Below are positions 47,726-55,027 of a stretch of DNA of 64,000 nt, piece after piece. The notes beneath the pieces were generated by a model. It had not been told where the DNA came from, ran no database searches, and saw nothing but the letters and a program-made list of their open reading frames with translations. How positions within the stretch are numbered: position 1 is the stretch's first letter; every line of letters starts with the position of its first letter. The stretch comes from a virus. Position numbers and translations under genes: made by a program. The stretch is taken from positions 1 to 64,000 of the IMG/VR virus record IMGVR_UViG_3300033156_000215. The stretch is one strand, 5' to 3'.

Positions 47726-48008
47726 CGAGTCCTGGAAACTCAATGATGTTGGAGGCTTGTTTTTGCTTCTCTCGTAGAAATCTTTCCGCGCCTTCTGCCA
47801 CAGCTCGTCTGAAATCTTGATCTGGTGTATTATCTCCGGCATAATCTTTCCGCTCCTCAAAAGCTATATTTTCATCATCAGTAATTGGGGCTACTACACC
47901 CAAAGTAAACTCATCTAGTAGAACTGTATAGTTTACTCTAACTCTTTCAGTAGGTTTCTTACTAAATGGGTCATGTGACTCTCTTTCAACTTCCCAATAT
48001 TCATCCAT
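47703..48008 (-). CDS. Unknown protein (101 aa)
   Basis: AGAGGG upstream of ATG 48008. Acidic N-terminal half with strands (VNYTVLLDEFTLGVVAPI), helical Arg/Lys-rich end (NIIEFPGLDVHRKRR). Overlaps the upstream ORF by 76 and the downstream gene by 23 bases. Not recognised. Confidence 0.65.
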   Translation of the reverse strand: MDEYWEVERESHDPFSKKPTERVRVNYTVLLDEFTLGVVAPITDDENIAFEERKDYAGDNTPDQDFRRAVAEGAERFLREKQKQASNIIEFPGLDVHRKRR

Positions 48009-48205
48009 ACTTTAAATCCCTCTGAATTGATAAATTCTCTTGCTTCTTTTCGGATGGTGGGGCTAACAGAGCTAAGGTCAACTAAGGCCGTTAGTACAAC
48101 GGCCATAGCTAAAGCTCTATAGGGATCGTCAGGAAACTCTTCGTTGATAATATCAACTAGGGTTTCCCGCTTTTTGCTGCTCGTGCCAATTTCTGAGTAA
48201 TTCAC
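47933..48205 (-). CDS. Unknown helical protein (90 aa)
   Basis: Possible GTG start at 48205 inside the holin end, with weak ribosome-binding site. Helical, with a hydrophobic LAMAVVLTALVDL stretch that is short for a membrane span. Overlaps both neighbours by more than 50 bases. Not recognised. Confidence 0.5.
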   Translation of the reverse strand: MNYSEIGTSSKKRETLVDIINEEFPDDPYRALAMAVVLTALVDLSSVSPTIRKEAREFINSEGFKVWMNIGKLKESHMTHLVRNLLKELE

Positions 48206-48614
48206 GTAACCACTCTGGAACTACTACGCCACAAAGCGCAGCGTTTTCTACAATACTCAAAGCTTCGGCACCTGCAAAGAAGAAGATAGCGCCTTGCTTG
48301 ATGTAGTCTAATTTTAGCATAAAGTCTACTTGTGCCGCAACTACGACAACAAGCCAAATCAGGACTTTCTTCGCTATCCCGTTCTTTAGTTCTTGACTGC
48401 TCAAATCTTTAGTATAGCCAGCTCTGATGAATCCGGCTAATACGTCAACAGTCTGCAAAATTAGAAGTGTCAACATAGATTCTTCGAGTCCTCTAAAGAT
48501 GTAAGAAAGAAACCAAATTAAACCACCAAGAGCTGACTTTACCAAAAACTGTACTCCTCTAGTCTCTATCGAGACTAACCAATCTGTAGCTAAGTTCTGC
48601 GTTATTCTGTACAT
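48153..48614 (-). CDS. Phage holin, family-4-like (153 aa)
   Basis: Matches the toxin-secretion/phage-lysis holin pattern: hydrophobic segments near 28-42, 47-66, 83-99 and 107-122, with DVLAGFIRAGYTKDLSSQEL in between, and the signature EALSIVENAALCGVVVPEWL near the end. GGTGGAGAATAG precedes the ATG. It forms membrane lesions for endolysin release. It is remote from the wall hydrolases at 9.3-11.3 kb. Confidence 0.85.
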   Translation of the reverse strand: MYRITQNLATDWLVSIETRGVQFLVKSALGGLIWFLSYIFRGLEESMLTLLILQTVDVLAGFIRAGYTKDLSSQELKNGIAKKVLIWLVVVVAAQVDFMLKLDYIKQGAIFFFAGAEALSIVENAALCGVVVPEWLRELLRNWHEQQKAGNPS

Positions 48615-49302
48615 CTATTCTCCACCATCCTGGTAATGATACGTAACCGAACCTTCTCAAAGCCCAGACATCATCACTAACAGCAGTACCGTTAGTCATC
48701 AATGTTAGATTGCCTATCTCTATTATACCCGAAGTATGAAAATGTCCTATCACTACATGTGTCAAATCTCTGTATGAAGCTTTCCAGCGTGTTGCCCTGT
48801 TGATATAAGCAAACCAAGGAACTGAACCAGAATAAGCAGTAAACTCTCCACCGTGAGATATTAGAAAGGATTTACCTGCTATATCTACCTTTCTTATGAG
48901 GAACTCGTCTTCACAGTCGCTCAGGAGTTTAGTGTTGGCCTCTTTCTCGACGTATCTGTAAAAGACAATATCCCAGTTATCTCGTTCTGATAGGGACTGG
49001 CTTCTCCCGTGGTTTCCTGCCACAGCGTAGCATTTTACTCTTCTCTGCTTGATCAGATTGGAGAAATACAAAGCAACTTCTTGAGCTTGTCTTTCTGCGG
49101 AGACTACCTCTTGATGGGCAGCTTGGGTTTTGTAAATATTCGACCCATCTATTATATCACCTAATAGGAGAATTGTTGAGGGATTGCGTTTGGGGAGAGT
49201 TTCTACTGCTCTGGTCAATCTAGATAAAGCTACCGTAGTATCAAACGTTGATGTTTTCTTGCCGTAGTGCAAATCCGAAATAATTAGTATTGAATGTGAC
49301 AC
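48559..49302 (-). CDS. Calcineurin-like metallophosphoesterase (247 aa)
   Basis: Five metal-binding blocks in order: SDLHYGK, LLGDIIDGS, VAGNHGRS, ISHGGEF and IGHFHTSG. Two-metal phosphoesterase, possibly a DNA nuclease or nucleotide phosphatase. Starts at GTG 49302 behind AAGGAG (about 11 bases). Located between holin and DNA-metabolism genes. Substrate unknown. Confidence 0.9.
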   Translation of the reverse strand: MSHSILIISDLHYGKKTSTFDTTVALSRLTRAVETLPKRNPSTILLLGDIIDGSNIYKTQAAHQEVVSAERQAQEVALYFSNLIKQRRVKCYAVAGNHGRSQSLSERDNWDIVFYRYVEKEANTKLLSDCEDEFLIRKVDIAGKSFLISHGGEFTAYSGSVPWFAYINRATRWKASYRDLTHVVIGHFHTSGIIEIGNLTLMTNGTAVSDDVWALRRFGYVSLPGWWRIDVQNNAELSYRLVSLDRD

Positions 49303-49325
49303 CTTGCTTTTACTCCTTATAGTAA

Positions 49326-49367
49326 AACAACCCGCCTCTAGAACTTTTTGTCTGGAAGCGGGTTGTT
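49326..49367 (-). terminator. Intrinsic terminator within the leftward block
   Basis: Minus strand: AACAACCCGC, 22-base loop, GCGGGTTGTT, then TTAC. 10-bp GC-rich stem, T-run overlapping its foot. Separates the gene at 49391 from the phosphoesterase gene. Confidence 0.65.
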
Positions 49368-49390
49368 CCGATGTGGTGAAACTGGACAGA

Positions 49391-49813
49391 CTACACCTTA
49401 TTATAATACTTCTTTATTAGATGCTTTATTGCGTAGCGTCTCGCTGCATTCTCACAATGTAACGGTTCCCAGCCTTTCTCTCTGTACCTTCTTAGCGATT
49501 CTTCAATAATTTCTTCGAATTCAAGAGGTCTATTCTCGAAGAGAGAATTTGCTGCTAGATTCATGATTTGTCTACCGTGCTTATCTGGAGCAACTTTGCT
49601 GCTAGCTAGATAACCTAAATCTGCGAAAACTGAACCAAGAGTCCAGTTTCTTTTCATTTCTAACACAGCTATAACTGCTGCTGCCAGAGCGTCATCGTCT
49701 AGATAAGTTCTCATCAGCTCAAACTTTTCTGGATAAGCTTCAGAGACTCGGCTTACCAATTCCTCTCCTGCGTTCTCGTTTCTGTGTAGCCATTTTACTG
49801 CTAACTTTCTCAT
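49391..49813 (-). CDS. Unknown helical protein (140 aa)
   Basis: AAAGGAG upstream. All-helical, with two hydrophobic helices (ALAAAVIAVLEM; GSVFADLGYLASS) too short for membrane spans and a basic C-terminal helix (ENAARRYAIKHLIKKYY). Not recognised. Ends just before a terminator. Confidence 0.75.
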   Translation of the reverse strand: MRKLAVKWLHRNENAGEELVSRVSEAYPEKFELMRTYLDDDALAAAVIAVLEMKRNWTLGSVFADLGYLASSKVAPDKHGRQIMNLAANSLFENRPLEFEEIIEESLRRYREKGWEPLHCENAARRYAIKHLIKKYYNKV

Positions 49814-49839
49814 GTTGATTCTCCTTTGTTCCTGAGATG

Positions 49840-50355
49840 CTAACGAATGTAGATTATATTCTTCATTGGCACTATTTGACCATTAGCAAGTTGTATGGCC
49901 TTTCTTCCTAGCTTCTGGAGGATTCCTACAAGAATTACTCCACCTTGAATCTTGACATTATAAGCTGCTCCAGGAATCAAGAACTGGCTTCCAGTTCCTA
50001 CCGATTCTTTTCCTAGCACTTGGCAGCAAGCGATAGAATCACGTCCGACAACGAAACCACCACTAGCAAATCGAGTAGGCTTCAGCCAGACAGCTTCATC
50101 TGTAACATAGGTTACGATTCCATCAAAAGTCTCGTTGGAAACAGTAACTATCTTCAAAGCTTGACCAAGCTCGAAATTCATTTCAAACGTTTCATCTAGC
50201 TCTACTTCTTGAGGCTTGGTCTCCTCCACTGGTTGAGATTCTGGAATAACTGTAGATTGAGTTAGATCTCCGACCATCGGATTTGGCATCTCTGTAACAT
50301 TAGCATTGGCTTCCGTGGTCTTGACATCAGTTTCAGTTTTCTTCCTTCTTGGCAT
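49840..50355 (-). CDS. Protein with two Sm-like domains (171 aa)
   Basis: Disordered Thr/Glu-rich N-terminus (1-55), then two similar beta units: GQALKIVTVSNETFDGIVTY (about 63-110) and AYNVKIQGGVILVGILQKLG (about 128-171), each with the strand-turn-strand of LSm/Hfq-like folds and ending in a V/I-rich strand. AAGGAG is five bases before ATG 50355. May bind RNA, perhaps a phage Hfq-like factor. Based on fold pattern only. Confidence 0.5.
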   Translation of the reverse strand: MPRRKKTETDVKTTEANANVTEMPNPMVGDLTQSTVIPESQPVEETKPQEVELDETFEMNFELGQALKIVTVSNETFDGIVTYVTDEAVWLKPTRFASGGFVVGRDSIACCQVLGKESVGTGSQFLIPGAAYNVKIQGGVILVGILQKLGRKAIQLANGQIVPMKNIIYIR

Positions 50356-51124
50356 AATCACTCCTTATCTTGTCCCATGCTGTAGTATAGTCATCTTGAT
50401 AATCCTTGAATGGATTATCAGTATCTAGTATATCACAAATTTCTTGAATTGAATAATCAAGCTTAGAACGAGCAGCTATCATGACACTAGCTATTGAGTC
50501 AGGTTCAAATGTGTCTACGTCAAAGTTTTCTAGAGGATCTATGACTTCTACTTTCTTAGCTTGCTCGAATCTCTGCTCTTCCAACACATCCTCAACAGGA
50601 CGAAATGGGAAGGCAATAGCGTTGACTAGACATCGTCGTATTGCTTTTGTCTCTGCTAGCATTATGAGGTCTTCATCTGTGAAGTTTTCTCTTCCTGCCT
50701 TTACGCTACTAGCTGCTCCATAAGCTGTGTAAGTAGAACCGTCTAGAAATTCCGCTTGTGCTTTTACTACTGCTACTCTCTCTTGATCTTGGTCTGAAGA
50801 ATCCCAAGGGAATTTTACTATCTCAGTCTTTATTCCTTTTGCTTGCCTCGGATCAATTCTGAATGCCCAGCGGAATCCGTCAGCAGTAACATAAGGCTGG
50901 ACTCCATTCTTAGTGGGAATCATTGCCAAGGCACGAAGAGGAAGATTGTAAGCTTCAGCCATCTGTATAGCTTCTCTAACTGAAGCTTCGTTCAGCATGA
51001 CTGAGCCTGCTACTCGAAGTAGCTTTCTTGCTTCCTTCCAATCAAGCTTCCATTCTTTCTCGATTTGTTCTAGAGCTTTGTTGAATGAAAAGCCTACTGG
51101 TACTAATTCGTTTGAATTCGACAT
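50333..51124 (-). CDS. Putative ssDNA-annealing recombinase, RecT/ERF-like (263 aa)
   Basis: Core: LPLRALAMIPTKNGVQPYVT, DGFRWAFRID and AETKAIRRCLVNAIAFPF, the last resembling the AETRAxRRAL helix of phage annealing proteins. Acidic C-terminal helical tail. Start at 51124 after AAAGGAG, eight bases. Follows the RecB/Cas4-like nuclease gene, the usual exonuclease-annealase pairing. Family assignment tentative. Confidence 0.65.
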   Translation of the reverse strand: MSNSNELVPVGFSFNKALEQIEKEWKLDWKEARKLLRVAGSVMLNEASVREAIQMAEAYNLPLRALAMIPTKNGVQPYVTADGFRWAFRIDPRQAKGIKTEIVKFPWDSSDQDQERVAVVKAQAEFLDGSTYTAYGAASSVKAGRENFTDEDLIMLAETKAIRRCLVNAIAFPFRPVEDVLEEQRFEQAKKVEVIDPLENFDVDTFEPDSIASVMIAARSKLDYSIQEICDILDTDNPFKDYQDDYTTAWDKIRSDYAKKEEN

Positions 51125-51873
51125 GCCATATTCTCCTTTACGCACATGTTGTAAAATGTACAGAATTTAGGTGAGCAAATCCAAGACGTGAAGTTTGGAT
51201 AGAAGACACCATTGTTTATGCTAGCTGCTAGTTCTGGTAGAAAGTTTTCTTCAAACCACTTCACTTGATTGGGTGTTGGATTTACTCTGACTATTTGTAT
51301 GAAAGGCTCTTTTGATTTTACTAACACATGATACTGAAATGCAAATGAACCTGTGAGCGATGCGTAGACTAGTGACTGAACGTCTACTTTGTACTGTCTT
51401 CTCGGTCTATTCGAAACTTTGTAGTCTACGATATTTCCATCAGAATCTACTCTGTCAACTGTTCCTACTAGTAAGACATCTCCTACTTCTTTTTTGATTT
51501 CTTGTTCTACTGCGATGTAATCTAGAGAATGCAAAGAAACGTATTTCTCTACTAGATAAGCTGCTGTTTCTAATTCAGCTTCTTTATGTGGAAGCTCGGG
51601 GAGAGGTTTATCCTCTCCCCTCTTCCAGCTTTCTCCAGTCTCTACTTCAAATACCAGATATTCTCTCGCCTCCTTTGGACTCATTTTTTGTTTAGCTGCT
51701 TCAGCAAGCGTTGCATGAACACAGCTACCGATGTACATCGCTTCGGATACCTGATACGGTACTTGAGCTACGTATCTGAAATAGTAGAGCTTAGGACAAT
51801 AGATGTAATCATTTATTGATGATTGATGCAACTCTAGTTTAGAATGGCTTTGCGAGTTCAAGATTGTCTCCAT
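51103..51873 (-). CDS. Cas4/RecB-like PD-(D/E)XK exonuclease (256 aa)
   Basis: N-terminal CPKLYYFRYV, HATLAEAAK helix, catalytic GTVDRVDSDGNIVDYKVS (D ... D-x-K), then QxxxY-type QSLVYASL, and a C-terminal cysteine trio C-x4-CxFYxxC that with the first Cys can hold a 4Fe-4S cluster. Processes DNA ends for the annealase. The start is ATG 51873; TTG 51861 after TGGAG is an alternative. Confidence 0.88.
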   Translation of the reverse strand: METILNSQSHSKLELHQSSINDYIYCPKLYYFRYVAQVPYQVSEAMYIGSCVHATLAEAAKQKMSPKEAREYLVFEVETGESWKRGEDKPLPELPHKEAELETAAYLVEKYVSLHSLDYIAVEQEIKKEVGDVLLVGTVDRVDSDGNIVDYKVSNRPRRQYKVDVQSLVYASLTGSFAFQYHVLVKSKEPFIQIVRVNPTPNQVKWFEENFLPELAASINNGVFYPNFTSWICSPKFCTFYNMCVKENMACRIQTN

Positions 51874-52456
51874 CCACGCGAACTAGGTTAGCACTAGCGA
51901 GAGCTTCATAATCCAGCAAAGCTCTCATCAAATCTGCGTCTTCAGCAAAGAGCTTTACTACCCTGAGATTGTAAACCTCTTGGGTAAGAGGTTCCTCTTC
52001 CTCGAAAATCTTTATCAAAGCAGACGGAATATCCATCTTGCTTGAAGATTCCTGTGAGCTTTCGTCAGCTTCCTCTGCAAGCTCTTCATCAGTAACCATT
52101 GCAGTAGGAATCCAGACTCTAGTCTGATAACGACCAGATCCGATAGTCTGTTGCTCAAACTGGAAAGTCTTTCCAACTAGCCACTGTTCATCATCTTCTT
52201 CTGGATCGAAACCAAGCTTCTCAAGAGCCTTGCAGAAAGTACGCCAAGGCGAGATCGGAGCACGGCTAAGATTGAGACGGAATGAAGGTAGAGCTTTGCC
52301 AGTATTAGGATTCTCCATCCCGAAGTAAACCCTGGTCAAAACTACCTCTTGACCATCATCCCTGGTAAAGCTCTCTTCACGCACGTCTACATCGAACACT
52401 CTAGCAACCATTCTCCTTGGTTCATCCTTGAAATACTCTTTCGGTACCAAACCCAT
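51839..52456 (-). CDS. Unknown DNA-metabolism protein (205 aa)
   Basis: GGAGG upstream of the ATG. First 120 residues are strand-rich with a QFEQQTIGSGRYQTRVWIP segment that could be an OB-like fold, followed by an acidic low-complexity linker (EELAEEADESSQESSS) and a helical end. An SSB-like role is plausible from context (helicase, nuclease, annealase) but is not demonstrated. Confidence 0.65.
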   Translation of the reverse strand: MGLVPKEYFKDEPRRMVARVFDVDVREESFTRDDGQEVVLTRVYFGMENPNTGKALPSFRLNLSRAPISPWRTFCKALEKLGFDPEEDDEQWLVGKTFQFEQQTIGSGRYQTRVWIPTAMVTDEELAEEADESSQESSSKMDIPSALIKIFEEEEPLTQEVYNLRVVKLFAEDADLMRALLDYEALASANLVRVDGDNLELAKPF

Positions 52457-52482
52457 TTTGAAAATTCCTCCATTTGTAATAA

Positions 52483-53598
52483 TTAGTTTTTAGTTCTTAG
52501 TGCTTGATGAAACCATGTTGGGAACTTCTCGTAATTCTGTCTGTAGAACCACTCAAAGTTCGAATCAATTATATACGTTACGCTATAGTCTGTCAAGTCA
52601 CGAGAACACCTCCCTGAACCTTGCACAAGTGATGATATTGTTTTCCAAGAATACCATTCATTCCAGTCAACTCCTTTTGGTGCTATAGAGTCTAGCTTAG
52701 GGAAGGGCATCTTGGCAAATATGATAAACCTTCCTAAATCGTGCGGAAGATCTAATCCACGGATAACGGATGGAGAGACTAGAATTCTACCATAACCTGA
52801 GCGGAATCTTTCAATTAGAGAAGTACGAGAAACAGACCTCGATTGATAGAGAATCGAGTCTTGAGGTAAATTAGCAGTTAGATATTTTCCAATCTCTTCC
52901 GTTAGGTACATGTTCACCGAGTGTACTATTCCACGCCAGTTGTTTAGCTTCGTGCATAATTCTAGCACAGCCGGTAGCAGCTTGTCAAGATTTGGATTTG
53001 AAAGCGAAACGTGTGCTTTCGGCTGATAGACAATCGGTCTTATCTCTGGCTTGATGTATAAATCATTGACCGAGATAAATGAGTAATTGTCCATAAAAGC
53101 AGATAGGTTCTTATCTGCAAGAAACAGCTCAGAATTCAGAATTGTTGCCGACATCACAACTAGAACATTAGCATACGGAATCAGAGAAGACAAATCTTTG
53201 ATCTCGTCTGCTTCATCGATCACAACAACATCAGCGGGGGACTTGCTAAGAGAAGCAGTAAGCTTATAGTTTAGCACTTGAATCTCGCTATCTTTTATTT
53301 TCTTGTCCAATAAATCCTCCAGAGGTAGAAGGTTTGTTAGGACTTTCTCTCTGCTACCTACATGCATTCCTAAGCCATAGAAACCACTGGCATCGAGATA
53401 TTGTTCTTGGAGTTGTTTCGTAGCTGTGAAGATTACAGTTCTTCTCGATTTAAAGACAAAATGAACTGCTGCTCCAAGATAACTCTTTCCAGAACCTGTC
53501 GGAGCTTCGATCAAGATAACACGTTTCGAAGTGTCCAGATTGTCTAGGACGTATTTCTGTATTTCTCTGGGTACAACTTGCGAATAGATATCTGTCAT
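52483..53598 (-). CDS. Superfamily 2 helicase, DinG/XPD-like compact form (371 aa)
   Basis: EAPTGSGKS (motif I, about 31-39), TATKQLQEQYL (Ia), VVIDEADE (II), VMSATI (III), SPSVIRGLDLP (V), GSGRCSRD (VI). Only 371 aa, lacking most of the arch/iron-sulphur region of DinG. Starts in an ATGA overlap with the RHH gene. Unwinds DNA during replication or recombination. Confidence 0.9.
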   Translation of the reverse strand: MTDIYSQVVPREIQKYVLDNLDTSKRVILIEAPTGSGKSYLGAAVHFVFKSRRTVIFTATKQLQEQYLDASGFYGLGMHVGSREKVLTNLLPLEDLLDKKIKDSEIQVLNYKLTASLSKSPADVVVIDEADEIKDLSSLIPYANVLVVMSATILNSELFLADKNLSAFMDNYSFISVNDLYIKPEIRPIVYQPKAHVSLSNPNLDKLLPAVLELCTKLNNWRGIVHSVNMYLTEEIGKYLTANLPQDSILYQSRSVSRTSLIERFRSGYGRILVSPSVIRGLDLPHDLGRFIIFAKMPFPKLDSIAPKGVDWNEWYSWKTISSLVQGSGRCSRDLTDYSVTYIIDSNFEWFYRQNYEKFPTWFHQALRTKN

Positions 53599-53801
53599 TC
53601 TTCTTCGTTGTCTTCACCCTCGATCTTAGCAGCAAGATTTACTCCAGTCAAAACATGCTCATATCCGTGAGGGATATTACCATCTGTGAGATATTTAATA
53701 TATTCGGATACGAGAGTGCTAACTGTAGTACCGTAGTAAGTGCAGATGTAGATTAACTTCTTAGCTTCTTCTTCCGAAACAGTAACAACTACTCTTGGCA
53801 T
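53595..53801 (-). CDS. Ribbon-helix-helix regulator (68 aa)
   Basis: PRVVVTVSEEEAKKLIYICT gives the short strand plus helix of CopG/Arc-type DNA binders, then a second helix (TVSTLVSEYIKYL). Start at 53801 follows AAGGTAGG; an upstream ATG (53885) has no site. First gene of the leftward block, divergent from 53880, so probably represses its own promoter. Confidence 0.75.
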   Translation of the reverse strand: MPRVVVTVSEEEAKKLIYICTYYGTTVSTLVSEYIKYLTDGNIPHGYEHVLTGVNLAAKIEGEDNEEE

Positions 53802-53825
53802 TTTTATATACCTACCTTGTGTGTT

Positions 53826-53855
53826 ATTATAGTAAAGACAACATACCCGTTCCAA
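53826..53855 (-). promoter_or_regulatory. Leftward promoter of the main 48-kb block
   Basis: Minus strand TTGGAA (53855-53850), 18 bp, TATAAT (53831-53826), about 25 bases before the RHH gene. Confidence 0.6.
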
Positions 53856-53879
53856 AAAATTAAGGAGTAGACTGATACC

Positions 53880-54332
53880 ATGCAAAGTGAGAACATTGGC
53901 AAAGAATACTTGACCTCAATACTGAATAATAGAGACAGAGATAAGGCCAAAAAACTGCTCAACGATCCTAAAGAATTATATTCGCTAAAAGAGACAATAG
54001 TGAATCTGAAAATCCTGGAAGCTAAGGTGACTGCTTACCTGTCGCAGCAGGAAGAGCTTGACCCTGAGCTTCTGAAACAATTATTGTCCATCGAAACCAC
54101 GCTTGTCAAATCGGTTAGTTCTGCAATTGAAACTGAGACTAAGCTAGGCAAGCTTGTAAGCATCGAGGAGTTATCCAGCTACACAGAGATATTCGTGCAG
54201 TATCTTATCAAGTATATCGAGGACGAAGCTGAGCGTAGACGATTGCTCGCTGAGTTAGAATATAAAGTCAGTAACATGGGGCAAGAAGATTCTGAGACCG
54301 TTGACTCTGAGTTTAGACTGTTAGAGTCTTAA
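53880..54332 (+). CDS. Unknown helical protein (150 aa)
   Basis: Divergent from the leftward block. AAGGAG lies 12 bases upstream. Almost wholly helical and acidic with likely coiled coils (LEAKVTAYLSQQEELDPELL). No motif. It is a monocistron, closed by a terminator at 54426-54450. A packaging or regulatory coiled-coil protein is possible. Confidence 0.8.
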   Translation: MQSENIGKEYLTSILNNRDRDKAKKLLNDPKELYSLKETIVNLKILEAKVTAYLSQQEELDPELLKQLLSIETTLVKSVSSAIETETKLGKLVSIEELSSYTEIFVQYLIKYIEDEAERRRLLAELEYKVSNMGQEDSETVDSEFRLLES

Positions 54333-54362
54333 TAAATATTAATATTAATTCTTAATACCAGG
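54329..54362. repeat. AT-rich second motif, copy 3
   Basis: The reverse complement reads GGTATTAAGAATTAATATTA followed by ATATTTATTAAG. Overlaps the stop codon of the preceding gene and lies about 40 bp from the left arm at 54402. Confidence 0.45.
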
Positions 54363-54401
54363 TGTCTGTAGTTTTTCCAAGTCTCAAAAAAATTCTTATT
54401 C

Positions 54402-54588
54402 CGGAGAAATTATATGACGAAGAAAGGGCCGCTCTTGGCGGCCCCTTTTTAATATATAGGAATTTAATTGGTTGTGTACTAAGCTATGTTTCCTAACCTT
54501 GACCGTTTACTACAGTTACCTCCTAGCTGAAAATCTGTGCGTCTAGTCATTTTTTCATCCTATGTCTCGGCGTCATATAACCTATCCG
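54402..54588. repeat. Arm element 5: left arm 54402-54419, right arm 54571-54588
   Basis: The left arm is degenerate (CGGAGAAATTATATGACG); the right arm CGTCATATAACCTATCCG has one change. The interior holds the terminator at 54426-54450. Confidence 0.65.
54426..54450 (+). terminator. Intrinsic terminator
   Basis: GGGCCGC, loop TCTTG, GCGGCCC, then CTTTTT. Ends the rightward transcript of the gene at 53880. Confidence 0.75.
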
Positions 54589-54651
54589 TAGTATTTATAT
54601 CACAATTGGCCTGGACTGGCAAATTCTGTATGCGTTATCTAGTTGCAACTA

Positions 54652-54727
54652 AAAGGGAATGCGAGCGGATCTCTCCACTCGCATAGGGTGCTTGGAGCCA
54701 CACCTTTCTCCGAACTTCTTTGGATTG
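54652..54727 (-). ncRNA. Putative small RNA (about 75 nt), leftward
   Basis: Starts about 7 bases after the extended -10 at 54738-54733 and ends with hairpin ATGCGAG/CTCGCAT (54684-54659, with an inner GGA/TCC) followed by CCCTTTT on the minus strand. A GGTG/CACC stem lies in between. No ORF of size. The gene-free setting and promoter-terminator pairing support a small RNA. Confidence 0.5.
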
Positions 54728-54732
54728 TTCTC

Positions 54733-54797
54733 ATTATACCATGAAGCATTAAGAATCGTTCTGTAGTCTTTATACCACGAGTTACTCGGATACGCAA
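54733..54797 (-). promoter_or_regulatory. Two tandem leftward promoters
   Basis: P2: TTGCGT (54797-54792), 17 bp, TGG TATAAA (54774-54769). P1: TGG TATAAT (54738-54733) without a good -35. Both read into the small RNA at 54652-54727. Confidence 0.5.
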
Positions 54798-54801
54798 ATA
54801 A

Positions 54802-54922
54802 CGGATAGTTTATATGACGAAAGAGTGATCTGGACTTGAGCTTGCTAGCAACTACTTTCGTGTTAGGAATGAGAAAGCCATCTCAATTTTGCTGTTTCAC
54901 AGAACGTCATATAACTTATCCG
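54802..54922. repeat. Arm element 6: left arm 54802-54819, right arm 54905-54922
   Basis: Both arms are perfect consensus forms and enclose 85 bp. The right arm ends 67 bp before the strong rightward promoter, and the left arm touches the leftward promoter P2. Confidence 0.75.
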
Positions 54923-54989
54923 TATCTTGGGTTAACCCGCCCAGCTAAGTCCGACCAACTGGCGGGCTATTTCGGAAATAGGTCGAAAC

Positions 54990-55018
54990 TTGACAACGGC
55001 ACCGCTATATGGTATAAT
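54990..55018 (+). promoter_or_regulatory. Consensus promoter of the rightward array operon
   Basis: TTGACA, exactly 17 bp, TATAAT, with ATATGG directly before the -10. The best sigma-70-type promoter seen in the window. It drives 55156 onward. Confidence 0.8.
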
Positions 55019-55027
55019 CAAGGCAGA

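Larger units (their letters stand above)
54333..55027. other. Second non-coding hub
   Basis: About 0.7 kb with no supported gene. It contains two arm elements, a bidirectional-looking terminator, a leftward small RNA with two promoters, a GCCCGCC/GGCGGG stem at 54937-54967, and the strong rightward promoter at 54990. Counterpart of 2553-3342. Confidence 0.6.

Noticed and set aside
51103-51873. Cas4 as evidence for a CRISPR system
   Set aside because: It is adjacent to an annealing-type recombinase gene and a helicase; phage Cas4/RecB-like nucleases commonly serve recombination.
54652-54727. A tRNA or riboswitch in the second hub
   Set aside because: No cloverleaf or T-loop GTTCRA sequence; the T-run follows on the minus strand, which fits a small RNA with terminator instead.
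2589-54922. Reading the 18-bp arms as phage-polymerase promoters
   Set aside because: They occur as convergent pairs, one inside a gene, and no single-subunit RNA polymerase gene is visible in the window; kept only as a remote alternative.
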